Positions 1-9,503 of a stretch of 64,000 nt of DNA are shown one piece after another. Made by a program: the position numbers and the translations under genes. The stretch covers positions 1-64,000 of the forward strand of contig NZ_FNLD01000002.1 in the NCBI RefSeq assembly GCF_900104085.1, given 5' to 3'. Position 1 is the first letter of the stretch; every line of letters begins with the position of its first letter. This DNA comes from Pseudoxanthomonas sp. CF125 (lineage in GTDB: Bacteria > Pseudomonadota > Gammaproteobacteria > Xanthomonadales > Xanthomonadaceae). The notes under the pieces were generated by a model. That model saw nothing but the letters and a program-made list of their open reading frames with translations, was not told where the DNA came from and did not search any database.

Positions 1-1
1 C

Positions 2-73
2 GGGGGATTTGCTCTTGATCTTGCTTTGGCGCCAAGAGCAAATCCCCCTCGATCCCCCTTTTTCAAAGGGGGA
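2..73. repeat. Two adjacent hairpins at the left window edge
   Basis: A perfect 16-bp inverted repeat (arms 2-17 and 33-48, 15-nt loop) is followed by a 9-bp one (53-61 and 65-73, 3-nt loop, CCCCCTTT/AAAGGGGG). They lie downstream of the leftward amidohydrolase gene, so a terminator role is possible, but neither has a clear T-run on the transcript side. They look like dispersed intergenic palindromes. Confidence 0.5.
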
Positions 74-135
74 GGCAACGCAGGCGTTGCGTGCAGATCA
101 GACTGGACGGATCGCAGCGAGCGTGGGATTAGAGA

Positions 136-1398
136 TCAAGGCGAATACGCGCGCGGCAATGCTCCGGACGCGCGCAGGTAACGGTCGCGTAATTCGGTCT
201 GGCGCGAACGCATGGGAATGGCGCGCCCGCCCAGCCACAACTGGCTGGCGACATTGGCCACGTCCAACGGATCGCCGGTCCACAGCACCAGATCGGCCAG
301 CTTGCCCGGGGCGATCGTGCCCAGCTTGTCGTCCACGCCCAGCACCTGCGCCGGCACCCGGGTCAGGCCTGCCAGTCCCGCTTCCCATGGCAAACCGTTG
401 GCCACCGCATTGCCCGCGTACTGGCGGATCTTGCGTGCGTTGTGCGAAGCGTCGCCGAACTGAGCGAAGCTCACTTGCACTCCGGCCGCCTGCAGACGCG
501 CAGCGTTCTGCAGGGTCGCTCCGATCTGGTCGAAATCGCCCGGCAGGTCGGCGAGCGCATCGACGAATACCGGTACGCCCGTACGTGCGATTTCCGGTGC
601 CAGCTTCCAGGCTTCGATGCCGCTGGCGATGGCGATGCGCACTTTCTCGCGTTGCGCCCAACGCAGCAATTGACGGATATCGGCGGCGCGATTGACGTTG
701 ACCACGATGCGCCCATTGCCGGCCAGGTAGCGCGCAAGCACCGCACGCCCGGTCGGCGTCAACAAGGCATGCGGCGAATCGGCGGGAATACGTCCACGCG
801 CTTCTCCGACCATCTGGTCCAGCAGCATCCACTGCGCCGCGCGCGAGCTGCCGCTCTTGCCCAGCACGTCGCTGCCCAGTTTCACGAACAGCACGCGCGG
901 CCCGATCGGATCGGCGCCGCCGTCCAGGCGCATCACCCCGCCTTGTCCGGCAATGAACGAGCCGCCCGTGTTGGCGCCCAACAAAGTGAAGCCCAGACCT
1001 TCAACGCGCGCGATGGGAATCAGCACCGACTCGGGGTTGTAGGCCAGGGTCACGTCGAACTCGGGCCGCATCGGCTGATCGGTGGCCAGGGTCACCGCGC
1101 TGTCCACGGTTTCTGCTTCGCCCGACACTTCTTCGATGCCGATTTCAGTGATGCCGCCGAAGAAAGCGGGCGTCAACGGCTTGCCATCGGCCTCGACCAC
1201 GCTGACCGAAGCCGGCGCCTGCAGGTTGGGTCCGACTGCGCGAATCACGCCGCCCTGCACCAGCACGTCTGCGTTCTGCAGCGTGCCTTGCGCGCTGGCG
1301 GTGTGCACGGTGGCGTGGCGGATGAGGACATCCTGGGCGAAGGAATTACTTGCGCAAAACAGGGTAAGGAATGAAGCCGATAACAATCGAATCGTCAT
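136..1398 (-). CDS. Amidohydrolase-like protein lacking the HxH metal motif
   Basis: A protein of 420 aa with a clear N-terminal signal peptide (MTIRLLSASFLTLF...FAQ), so probably periplasmic. The fold is that of the metal-dependent amidohydrolase superfamily: an N-terminal small beta domain (HATVHT...ADVLVQGGVIRAVG) and the typical C-terminal GTIAPGKLADLVLW stretch. Where active members have an HxH after the TPG/TPA turn, this protein reads TPAFFGGITEIG, and I see no replacement histidines. It is therefore probably a non-catalytic or altered paralogue of the intact amidohydrolase encoded just upstream on the same strand. The two are likely co-transcribed, separated by a 146-bp repeat. The ATG at 1398 lies inside the terminal inverted repeat of that element, so the element now provides the start codon. 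Substrate unknown. Confidence 0.8.
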   Translation of the reverse strand: MTIRLLSASFLTLFCASNSFAQDVLIRHATVHTASAQGTLQNADVLVQGGVIRAVGPNLQAPASVSVVEADGKPLTPAFFGGITEIGIEEVSGEAETVDSAVTLATDQPMRPEFDVTLAYNPESVLIPIARVEGLGFTLLGANTGGSFIAGQGGVMRLDGGADPIGPRVLFVKLGSDVLGKSGSSRAAQWMLLDQMVGEARGRIPADSPHALLTPTGRAVLARYLAGNGRIVVNVNRAADIRQLLRWAQREKVRIAIASGIEAWKLAPEIARTGVPVFVDALADLPGDFDQIGATLQNAARLQAAGVQVSFAQFGDASHNARKIRQYAGNAVANGLPWEAGLAGLTRVPAQVLGVDDKLGTIAPGKLADLVLWTGDPLDVANVASQLWLGGRAIPMRSRQTELRDRYLRASGALPRAYSP

Positions 1399-1539
1399 CC
1401 CAGCGAACGCTGGAAGACGCTTTTCAACAGCCGAATGGCTGGTCATCCATCTTGGTCTTGCCGTTGCTGTCGTCATTGCCACTGCGTTCGACTCTGCGCA
1501 CAAAGTCAAAATGGATCCCAGCGTTCGCTGGGATGACGA
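1392..1539. repeat. Dispersed 148-bp repeat with 22-bp terminal inverted repeats, copy 1
   Basis: Perfect 22-bp terminal inverted repeats (1392-1413 and 1518-1539) end in GGGATGACGA. The interior matches, in reverse orientation, the element at 7885-8023 (shared blocks around GACGCTTTTCAACAGCCG, TGGTCATCCA and AAGTCAAAATGGATCC). It fills the gap between the two amidohydrolase genes and overlaps the start of the downstream one. No coding capacity. It is a non-autonomous mobile or REP-type element by inference. Confidence 0.85.
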
Positions 1540-1565
1540 TGTGGAGGATTTATCCGCCAAAGCGA

Positions 1566-3029
<1,464 letters not shown>

Positions 3030-3171
3030 GGTGGGTTCCCGGGGATTCTGATTGAAGGCCGGCGAATGCAAAGCCGGCAACCGGAACCTAACCGGCCAAG
3101 CCCATGCTTGCCAAGTGCTATGGCGCAGGCCCATGCCACAATTGGCGCGACCGAAGAGAAGAGAGCATGCG

Positions 3172-3948
3172 ATGAAAGACAAGAACGAGATCGTCGACAA
3201 CTGGCTGCCGCGCTATACCGGCGTGCCCCTGGACCAGTTCGGCGAACATATCCTGCTGACCAATTTCGGCGGCTATCTGCACGCGTTCTCGCAGCTGACC
3301 GGTGCTCCCGTGGTCGGCTTGGACCGGCCCATGGCCAGCGCCACTTTCGACGGCATCACCATGATCAACTTCGGCATGGGCAGCCCCAACGCGGCGACCA
3401 TGATGGACCTGCTGTCGGCGATCATGCCCAAGGCGGTGCTGTTCCTGGGCAAGTGCGGTGGGTTGAAGCGCAAGAATCAGCTCGGCGATCTGGTGCTTCC
3501 GATCGCGGCGATCCGCGGCGAAGGCACCAGCAACGACTACCTGCTGCCGGAAGTTCCCGCGCTACCCGCCTTCGCCCTGCAGCGCGCGGTCTCCACCATG
3601 ATCCGCGACCTGGGCCACGACTACTGGACCGGCACCGTCTACACCACCAACCGCCGGGTCTGGGAGCACGACGTGGAGTTCAAGGAATACCTGCGCAAGG
3701 TGCGCTGCATGGCCATCGACATGGAAACGGCCACCATCTTCGCCGCCGGATTCGCCAACCGCATTCCGTGCGGTGCGTTGCTGCTGGTGTCGGACCAGCC
3801 GATGATTCCCGAAGGCGTGAAGACCGAGGCCTCGGACGCGCGGGTCAGCGCGGATTTCGTCGATCGCCACATCAACATCGGCATCGAAGCGTTGAAGCTG
3901 ATCCGCAGGCATGGCAAGTCGGTGCGGCATCTGCGCTTCGACGAATGA
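3172..3948 (+). CDS. amn: AMP nucleosidase (short form)
   Basis: A 258-aa nucleoside phosphorylase-fold enzyme that matches the short AMP nucleosidase type. This enzyme hydrolyses AMP to adenine and ribose-5-phosphate in the cytoplasm. Characteristic stretches are GLDRPMASATFDGITMINFGMGS, LFLGKCGGLK and MAIDMETATIFAAGF, the last being the ribose-binding MET motif of the PNP/UDP family. SDQPMIPEGVKTE follows. The start at 3172 is preceded by a purine-rich GAAGAGAAGAGAG stretch. An ATG five bases upstream is out of frame. The DUF924 gene follows after 22 nt, so the two may share a transcript. The N-terminal regulatory domain of the long E. coli Amn is absent. Confidence 0.85.
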   Translation: MKDKNEIVDNWLPRYTGVPLDQFGEHILLTNFGGYLHAFSQLTGAPVVGLDRPMASATFDGITMINFGMGSPNAATMMDLLSAIMPKAVLFLGKCGGLKRKNQLGDLVLPIAAIRGEGTSNDYLLPEVPALPAFALQRAVSTMIRDLGHDYWTGTVYTTNRRVWEHDVEFKEYLRKVRCMAIDMETATIFAAGFANRIPCGALLLVSDQPMIPEGVKTEASDARVSADFVDRHINIGIEALKLIRRHGKSVRHLRFDE

Positions 3949-3970
3949 ATCCTGTACAAGGAGCGTCGGC

Positions 3971-4510
3971 ATGACTGAGGCAAGCGAGATCGTCGCGTTC
4001 TGGCGTGACGCAGGTTATGAGAAATGGTTCCAGCGCGACGACGCGTTCGACGCGGAGTTCAAGCGGCGCTTCCACGACGCGCATTTGGCTGCGGCGCGTG
4101 GCGAGCATGAGTCATGGCTTGAATCCGCCGAAGGCGCGCTGGCGTTGTTGATCCTGCTGGACCAGTTTCCGCGCAACTGCTTCCGTGGTTGCGCGCATTC
4201 CTATGCGACCGATGGACTGGCGCGAAGTTACGCGTGGCGCGCTATCGAGGCTGGCTTCGATTTGCAGGTGGATGCAGCGCTGCGGATGTTCTTCTACCTG
4301 CCGTTCGAGCATTCCGAAACGATGGCCGACCAGGATTACGCGATGGAGCTATTCGGCAAGCTTGGCGACGATGAGTTGATGAAATACGCGGTGCTGCACC
4401 GTGACCTGATCGCGCGTTTTGGGCGGTTTCCGCACCGGAACAAGGCGCTGGGGCGTGAGTCGACGGCGGAAGAAATCGAGTATCTGGCCAGCGGTGGGTT
4501 CAGCGGCTAG
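3971..4510 (+). CDS. DUF924 family protein
   Basis: A 179-aa protein of the DUF924 family, a small all-helical TPR-like fold of unknown biochemical function. Family hallmarks visible are FWRDAGYEKWF near the N-terminus, LALLILLDQFPRNCFRG, the FFYLPFEHSE motif, and the C-terminal RFGRFPHRNKALGRESTAEE(I)EYL. The ATG at 3971 has an AAGGAG ribosome binding site 10 nt upstream. It lies 22 nt after amn and probably shares its transcript. Length is normal for the family. No signal peptide or membrane segment. Confidence 0.85.
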   Translation: MTEASEIVAFWRDAGYEKWFQRDDAFDAEFKRRFHDAHLAAARGEHESWLESAEGALALLILLDQFPRNCFRGCAHSYATDGLARSYAWRAIEAGFDLQVDAALRMFFYLPFEHSETMADQDYAMELFGKLGDDELMKYAVLHRDLIARFGRFPHRNKALGRESTAEEIEYLASGGFSG

Positions 4511-4518
4511 CTGCTTGT

Positions 4519-4677
4519 CCTTCTCCCCTCGGGAGAAGAGCCTGCCCCGTACTTGATACGGGGTGCCCGTAGGGCGGATGAGGGTACGGCGCGAGTGCAG
4601 AGATTTGGATACTACGTACCCTCACCCCAACCCCTCTCAGCCTTGCACACCCTTCGGGCGCCGATGGGAGAGGGGCT
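4519..4677. repeat. Composite inverted repeat of the CCTTCTCCC/GGGAGAAGG type
   Basis: Starts CCTTCTCCCCTCGGGAGAAG and continues with CCCCGTACTTGATACGGGG, GGCGGATGAGGGTACGG and a mirror half CCGTACCCTCACCCCAACCC...GGGAGAGGGG. Nearly the same ~140-bp composite sits at 21237-21376. It lies between convergent genes and may also act as a terminator. Confidence 0.75.
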
Positions 4678-4687
4678 CAAGATTCAA

Positions 4688-5626
4688 TCAGTATTTCGCC
4701 AGCCCCGAATCCATCTCGTCGGCCCAAGCGTTGGTGCCGCCGACCACGTTGTAGACGTTGGAGAAACCCAGCGCGCGGAATTCTTCCGCGGCCTGCTGGC
4801 TGCGGCCGCCGCTGCGGCACAGGAAGGCGATGGCGGTGTCTTTCGGCAGCGCTTCGAGTTCGGCGCGGCCATTGCCATCGAAGGTCTTGAACGGCAGCTT
4901 CACCGCGGCGATCGCGCGCTCTTCGGCGGGACGCACGTCGACCAGCAACACCTCGCTGGCAGCCACGCGCACATCGGCTTCGGCCGGCGAGAGGGTCTGC
5001 ACCGGCTTGGGCGCGTTCGGATTATCGATGGCCAGGCCTTTGCCGCGGATATCGTCCACCCAGTCGATGGTGATGCCCTCGGCGCGGCGCGCGCTGGCCA
5101 GGTCGAACTGGATGCGCACGCCGTTGGATTCGGCGGCGATGGCGTTGGCGTCGAACTGCGCCAGCTGGAAGTTGGGCTGGAACTGCGCATTGATCGAAAG
5201 CGCCAGCGCGCCGCCGGGGCCGGCATCGGCCGCTGCGTTGGACAGCATTTCGGCTGCCGCCGGGGTGATGGTGATCGTCGGCGGCGTGCGGTCCGGCGCG
5301 GCCACGCCGAGCAGCGAGGCCAGCTCGCCCGAGTTGCTCATCTGTTCGATGATGTCGCTGCCGCCCACCAGCTCGCCGTCGATGTACAGCTGCGGGATGG
5401 TCGGCCAGTCGCCGTAGGCCTTGATGCCTTCGCGGATGTCCTGGTCGGCCAGCACGTTGACGTGCGCGTAGTCGACGCCCAGCGTGGACAGCGCGCCCAC
5501 CGCCTTGGCGGAGAACCCGCACTGCGGCATGTTCGGCTGGCCCTTCATGAACAGCACGACGCGGTTGGATTGCAGCAGGGATTCGATACGTGAACGCAGG
5601 GCGGGGTCGAGGGACATCGGGGACAT
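4688..5626 (-). CDS. Grx4-type glutaredoxin / HesB-like / rhodanese fusion
   Basis: A 312-aa cytosolic three-domain protein. Residues ~4-105 are a monothiol glutaredoxin of the Grx4/GrxD type (FMKGQPNMPQCGFSAKAVGAL; the CGFS active site holds a [2Fe-2S] cluster with glutathione; WPTIPQLYIDGELVGGSDI). Residues ~118-205 resemble an HesB/IscA A-type scaffold (ITITPAAAEML...GGALALSI...FDLASARRAEGITIDWVDD) but lack the usual cysteines. Residues ~215-312 are a rhodanese domain with VLLVDVRP and a CRSGGRSQQAA active-site loop. The fusion suggests a role in iron-sulphur cluster trafficking linked to persulphide sulphur. Two candidate starts 9 nt apart exist (5626 and 5617); I prefer the first because GAAAG precedes it. 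Divergent to the deacetylase gene. Confidence 0.85.
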   Translation of the reverse strand: MSPMSLDPALRSRIESLLQSNRVVLFMKGQPNMPQCGFSAKAVGALSTLGVDYAHVNVLADQDIREGIKAYGDWPTIPQLYIDGELVGGSDIIEQMSNSGELASLLGVAAPDRTPPTITITPAAAEMLSNAAADAGPGGALALSINAQFQPNFQLAQFDANAIAAESNGVRIQFDLASARRAEGITIDWVDDIRGKGLAIDNPNAPKPVQTLSPAEADVRVAASEVLLVDVRPAEERAIAAVKLPFKTFDGNGRAELEALPKDTAIAFLCRSGGRSQQAAEEFRALGFSNVYNVVGGTNAWADEMDSGLAKY

Positions 5627-5674
5627 ACCGGCTTTCGGGGACGCTGATTTTACGCTGCATGGCATGATTGCGGC

Positions 5675-6472
5675 ATGACCGCGTCCGAAACACTGAATAG
5701 CGCATTGCACCGCGTCCCGCGCCAACCGCATGCCTGGATATGGCTGGCGCTCGCCTTGCACCTGGGCGTGGTCCTGGTCTGGTGGCGGTGGGGATGGGCG
5801 CTTGGCCTGGCCTGCCTGTTCGCGACCCACATGCTGTTCCTGTGGGGAACCATGCGTCCGCAATCGCGGCTTTTCGGTCCCGTGCTCAGCCGCCTGCCGA
5901 CGGAGAAAAACGTGGTCTGGCTGACGGTGGACGACGGACCGTCGCACGAGACGCCAGCCTTGCTGGACCTGTTGGATGGCCATGGCGCCAAGGCCACCTT
6001 CTTCCTGGTGGCCGACCGCGCCGCGGCGCGGCCCGAACTGGTGCGCGAGATCCTGCGGCGCGGCCACGGCGTCGGCAACCACAGCCGCTCCCATCCGCAG
6101 GCCTGGTTCTGGGCGCTGGGGCCGCGCCGCATGGCCGCGGAGATAGACCAGGCGCAAGCGACCTTGCGCGACATCACCGGGCAGGCGCCACGCTGGTTCC
6201 GTGCGGTGGTCGGCATGGCCAATCCGTTCGTGTCGGCGTCGTTGAAGAAGAACGGACTGGCACGCGTTGCCTGGAGCGCGCGCGGATTCGACGGCGTGCG
6301 GGGCGAGCCGGACAGCGTGGTGGCGCGCATCGTTGGCGCCTTGGAGCCCGGTGCGATCGTACTGCTGCATGAAGGCGCATCGCATGGCAACAACCTGGCG
6401 ATCATCGAAGGCGTGTTGAAGGCCATGGACGAGCAGGGTTACAGAGCGGTGTTGCCCGAGAATTTTTCGTAG
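5675..6472 (+). CDS. Polysaccharide deacetylase (NodB homology) membrane protein
   Basis: A 265-aa protein with an N-terminal hydrophobic region (residues ~20-58, two short membrane segments including LALALHLGVVLVWW), followed by a NodB-type carbohydrate esterase 4 domain. Motif 1 is TVDDGPSHETP, motif 2 is GHGVGNHSRSHP (metal-binding H..H) and the C-terminal LLHEG motif is present. Such enzymes remove N-acetyl groups from peptidoglycan or exopolysaccharide sugars; the substrate is not identifiable here. The stop codon TAG is the first part of the GTAGGTCGGGG repeat at 6469, so the C-terminus may have been set by repeat insertion. Confidence 0.85.
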   Translation: MTASETLNSALHRVPRQPHAWIWLALALHLGVVLVWWRWGWALGLACLFATHMLFLWGTMRPQSRLFGPVLSRLPTEKNVVWLTVDDGPSHETPALLDLLDGHGAKATFFLVADRAAARPELVREILRRGHGVGNHSRSHPQAWFWALGPRRMAAEIDQAQATLRDITGQAPRWFRAVVGMANPFVSASLKKNGLARVAWSARGFDGVRGEPDSVVARIVGALEPGAIVLLHEGASHGNNLAIIEGVLKAMDEQGYRAVLPENFS

Positions 6473-6549
6473 GTCGGGGCTACGCCCCCGACGCACGTGG
6501 CGCCGACCTACGAGGGATTGCTGGCGTCGGGGACGTAGCCCCGACCTAC
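6469..6549. repeat. GTAGGTCGGGGC...GCCCCGACCTAC repeat, copy 1
   Basis: Imperfect palindrome of two facing GTAGGTCGGGGCTACGCCC units. It contains the stop codons of both convergent neighbours (6470-6472 on + and 6508-6510 on -) and the last residues of the methyltransferase. Other copies are at 14520-14675 and 17379-17451. Confidence 0.85.
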
Positions 6550-7230
6550 GGCCACGATCAGCCAGTTATTGAAGGGCGTGTTGCCGTACAACGGAGAGAA
6601 GGTGGTCACCAATCCCGCCGCATCCAGCTGCGCGCGCAGCTTATCGGCATCCGGATAGCACTTCGGCCGGAACTGCATCCAGCCGATCAGGTTGGCCAGA
6701 CGGTCGGTCAAGCGGCTGGTGCGGCCGCGGTGGCTGTCGTCGCCCAGTGCGGTGCGGATCACCAGGCGTGCGCCAGGGGTGAGCATGGCGATGGCGTCGG
6801 CGATCAGCGTGGTTTGTTCGTCGGCGCTGAGGTACTGCAGCACGTCCAGAATCGCGACGCTGCCAGAGTGCGCAGGCGGCCCCAGCGCAAGATCGACCAC
6901 GTCGAAGGCCACCTCCTGCAATCCATTCCTCTGCGCGACCCTGGCCGCACGGGCGATCTTGGCCGCATCGTTGTCCACACCACGGTAGGCCATGGTCTGT
7001 TCGTCCAGGCGCAGCGCATGAGCCAATAGCCCCAGGCCGCAGCCTAGATCCAGCACCGGCGCATCGCTACCCCGCAACGCCTGCAGCACACCCGGGTACA
7101 GCGGGTCGCTGCTGAGCTTGGCGCGCGTGTAGTAGTAGTCCCAGCGATTTCCCAGCGGATGCCGTGGCAGGAAGGCGCGCGCGATTCGCGTGGCGGCGGC
7201 GCGATCGAAGGGCCGCGTGGAAGCGTTCAA
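6508..7230 (-). CDS. Class I SAM-dependent methyltransferase
   Basis: About 240 aa with a Rossmann methyltransferase core. Motif I is APVLDLGCGLGLLAHAL, the acidic residue is in YRGVDNDAAKI, then AFDVVDLA and VAILDVLQYLSADEQ. A conserved N-terminal stretch (ARAFLPRHPLGNRWDYYYTRAKL) marks a proteobacterial subfamily found beside SGNH hydrolases. The substrate is unknown; a lipid or small molecule is plausible. I place the start at a TTG (7230) that overlaps the stop of the upstream hydrolase as TTGA, typical of translational coupling. An upstream ATG at 7278 would add 16 residues of low-quality sequence. The last ~13 residues ([13 protein letters not shown]) are encoded by the intergenic repeat. 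Confidence 0.8.
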   Translation of the reverse strand: MNASTRPFDRAAATRIARAFLPRHPLGNRWDYYYTRAKLSSDPLYPGVLQALRGSDAPVLDLGCGLGLLAHALRLDEQTMAYRGVDNDAAKIARAARVAQRNGLQEVAFDVVDLALGPPAHSGSVAILDVLQYLSADEQTTLIADAIAMLTPGARLVIRTALGDDSHRGRTSRLTDRLANLIGWMQFRPKCYPDADKLRAQLDAAGLVTTFSPLYGNTPFNNWLIVAVGRGYVPDASNPS

Positions 7231-7880
7231 GACGTGGCCAGCAATTGGCGGGCGGCGGGCAGGGCCAGGCGCGTCCATTGCGCGTACATCGCCGATGAGG
7301 GGTGAAGGCCGTCATCGGCCAGCATCGCCACTTCGGCGCCACGCTCGCGGCTTGCGCCGGTGATATCGACGAAGGCGATGCCGCGCTCCCCGCACACCTG
7401 GCGCGCCGCAAGGTTGAAAGCGTCTATCTCCGTGCCGATGCGTTCCGCGCCCCGCGCATCGCTGACTGCGAATGGAGTGATTCCCCAGTCCGGGATGGAC
7501 AGCACCATGACCCGCTCGCGCCGCCACTGCGCAAAACCCGTGGCGCGCTCCAGCAGGTGGGAAAATTGCGTGCGGTACTCGGCCACTTCGCGGCCCCGGT
7601 ACTGGTTGTTGACCCCGATCAGCAGGCTGACCAGATCGTATTCGGCCAATGGATGCACCGCATTGATCGCCGCATCCAGCTCATCGGTGGTCCAGCCGGT
7701 CTGCGCGATGATGCGCGGGTCGGCCATCGGCAGACCGTCGGCGCGCAGCGCGTCCGCCAGTTGCACGGGCCAGCGGCCGGATTCCGGCACGCCTTCGCCG
7801 ATGGTGTAGGAATCGCCGAGCGCGAGGTAGCGCAGCTCGGTGGCGGTAGTGCCGGGCGCGGTACGGAACAGCTCAGTCAT
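7227..7880 (-). CDS. SGNH/GDSL-type hydrolase (esterase)
   Basis: A 217-aa cytosolic SGNH hydrolase. Block I is YLALGDSYTIGEG (catalytic Ser in GDS), block III is LLIGVNNQYRG (the GxN oxyanion residues), and block V is LADDGLHPSSAMYAQW with the catalytic D-x-x-H. It hydrolyses carboxyl or thio-esters; the physiological substrate is unknown. It forms an operon with the overlapping methyltransferase downstream. The start at 7880 (MTELFRT) is favoured over the ATG at 7892, which lies in the terminal repeat of a 139-bp dispersed element. Confidence 0.85.
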   Translation of the reverse strand: MTELFRTAPGTTATELRYLALGDSYTIGEGVPESGRWPVQLADALRADGLPMADPRIIAQTGWTTDELDAAINAVHPLAEYDLVSLLIGVNNQYRGREVAEYRTQFSHLLERATGFAQWRRERVMVLSIPDWGITPFAVSDARGAERIGTEIDAFNLAARQVCGERGIAFVDITGASRERGAEVAMLADDGLHPSSAMYAQWTRLALPAARQLLATS

Positions 7881-7884
7881 TCTT

Positions 7885-8023
7885 GTCGTCATCCCAGCGC
7901 AAGCTGGGATCCATTTTGACTTTGTTTTTGATCTTCGCCCGAACAGCCAAAGGCAAGATCAAGGTGGATGACCAGCCATTCGGCTGTTGAAAAGCGTCTT
8001 CCGGCTTGCGCTGGGATGACGAC
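7885..8023. repeat. Dispersed 139-bp repeat with terminal inverted repeats, copy 2
   Basis: Terminal 23-bp arms 7885-7907 and 8001-8023 (one mismatch) end in GGGATGACGAC. The interior is the reverse complement of the 1392-1539 copy. It fits exactly between the aminotransferase stop (8031) and the hydrolase start (7880). Confidence 0.85.
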
Positions 8024-8030
8024 GGAAGAA

Positions 8031-9320
8031 TCACGCCGCCGCAGGCCGCGACTTCGCCTTGCTTGCCGTAATCGGCACCACCTTGTTGACCGCCTCCGCA
8101 CGCCGCGTCAGTACCCGGTCGATGCGCGCGAACACTTCGCGCATCGTTTCGGCTTCCGGCAACAGGGTCACGCGGAAATGGTTGCGGTAGGGCACGTTGA
8201 AGCTGGAGCCCGGCACCACCAGCACGCCTTCGGTTTCCATCAGCTCCAGGGCGAAATCATGGTCGTCGAAACCCTTGGCCGCGGCGCCGACCACCGCCGG
8301 AAACGCGTACAGCGCGCCGGCGGGCGCGACCAGTTCCAGATGCTCGCTGGCCGCGCAGGCTTCGATCACCGCGCGGCGCGTTTCGTACAGGCGTCCGCCC
8401 GGCGCGCACAGTGCGGAAATCGTATCGGGACCGCTGACCGCCGCTTCCACCGCGTATTGCCCCGGCACATTGGCGCACAGGCGCAGCGCGCCCAGCAGGT
8501 CCATGGCGTGATGGAAGTTGCCGACCGCTTCGCCGTCGCCCGACAGCACCGCCCAGCCCACGCGCCAGCCGCAGGCGCGGTGCACCTTGCTCAGACCGCT
8601 GAAGGTCAGGCAGGGCACGTCGCCGGCCAGCGGCGCGACCGCTTGGAACTTCGCCTCGTCGTACAGCACCTGGTCGTAGATCTCATCGACCAGCAGCAGC
8701 AGCTTGTGCTTGGCGGCGACGGCGACGATGCGCTCCAGCAGCTCGCGCGGATAAGTCGCGCCGGTGGGATTGTTGGGGTTGATCAGCACGATGGCGCGGG
8801 TGCGCGAAGACACCAGCGTCTCGATCTCCACCGGGTCGGGCAGAAAGTCGTTCTCCGGGTCGCAGCGGTAATACACCGGGCGGCCGTCGTTGAGAATGGT
8901 GGCGGCCGACCACAACGGATAGTCGGGCGAAGGCACCAGCACTTCATCGCCCGGGTTGAGCAGCGCGCGCAACGACAGGTCGATCAGTTCGCTGACGCCG
9001 TTGCCCATGAACACGCGGTCCGGATGCGCATTGGGCGTGCCACGGCGCAGATAGGCGGCGGCGACGGCTTCGCGCGCGGCCGGTAGGCCCTGCTGGTGGG
9101 TGTAGGGGTCGGTGTGGTCGATGTCGCCGGTGATCGCGTGCTGCAAATGCTCGGGCGCACGGAAACCGAAGGCGCCGGGATTGCCGATGTTCAACTTGAT
9201 CAGCTTGCGGCCCTGGGCCTCCAGGTCGCGGGCTCGCCGGGCCAGTTCGCCGCGGATCTCGTAGCGGACTTCGGACAGTCGCTCGCGGGTGGCGAGAGGT
9301 TTGATCGGCGGAGTGGACAT
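8031..9320 (-). CDS. alaA: PLP-dependent aminotransferase (AlaA/AlaT-like)
   Basis: A 429-aa class I/II aminotransferase most like the AlaA group, which makes alanine from pyruvate and glutamate. Visible features are LIKLNIGNPGAFGFRAPEH near the N-terminus, NPNNPTGATYPRELLE, LLLVDEIYDQVLYD (the Asp that binds the PLP ring nitrogen), and FSGLSKVHRACGWRVGW with the Schiff-base lysine. FRVTLLPE carries the arginine that binds the substrate carboxylate. The C-terminal tail (NKVVPITASKAKSRPAAA) is extra and basic. The ATG at 9320 fits the family N-terminus. It is possibly read together with the hydrolase and methyltransferase downstream, although a repeat element intervenes. Confidence 0.85.
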   Translation of the reverse strand: MSTPPIKPLATRERLSEVRYEIRGELARRARDLEAQGRKLIKLNIGNPGAFGFRAPEHLQHAITGDIDHTDPYTHQQGLPAAREAVAAAYLRRGTPNAHPDRVFMGNGVSELIDLSLRALLNPGDEVLVPSPDYPLWSAATILNDGRPVYYRCDPENDFLPDPVEIETLVSSRTRAIVLINPNNPTGATYPRELLERIVAVAAKHKLLLLVDEIYDQVLYDEAKFQAVAPLAGDVPCLTFSGLSKVHRACGWRVGWAVLSGDGEAVGNFHHAMDLLGALRLCANVPGQYAVEAAVSGPDTISALCAPGGRLYETRRAVIEACAASEHLELVAPAGALYAFPAVVGAAAKGFDDHDFALELMETEGVLVVPGSSFNVPYRNHFRVTLLPEAETMREVFARIDRVLTRRAEAVNKVVPITASKAKSRPAAA

Positions 9321-9392
9321 CGGGACGGTCTGGCGGCGGAAAGTACCAAATCTTAGCGGAATTGCCGCAAATCGCGGTGAACCAGGCCAAAT

Positions 9393-9478
9393 GTGGGAGC
9401 GCCGTCCCGGCGCGAGCTCTTTCCTGAGGCCTGCAACGACCTTGGAGCGAAGAGCTCGCGCCGGGACGGCGCTCCCAC
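9393..9478. repeat. Perfect 29-bp inverted repeat (GTGGGAGC type)
   Basis: Arms 9393-9421 and 9450-9478 are perfect reverse complements with a 28-nt loop, beginning GTGGGAGCGCCGTCCCGGCG. A related copy lies at 21795-21900. It sits between the divergent aminotransferase and rsgA genes and so may influence both promoters. Confidence 0.9.
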
Positions 9479-9503
9479 GCGGTGCAGGCCTACAATGGCG
9501 CCC

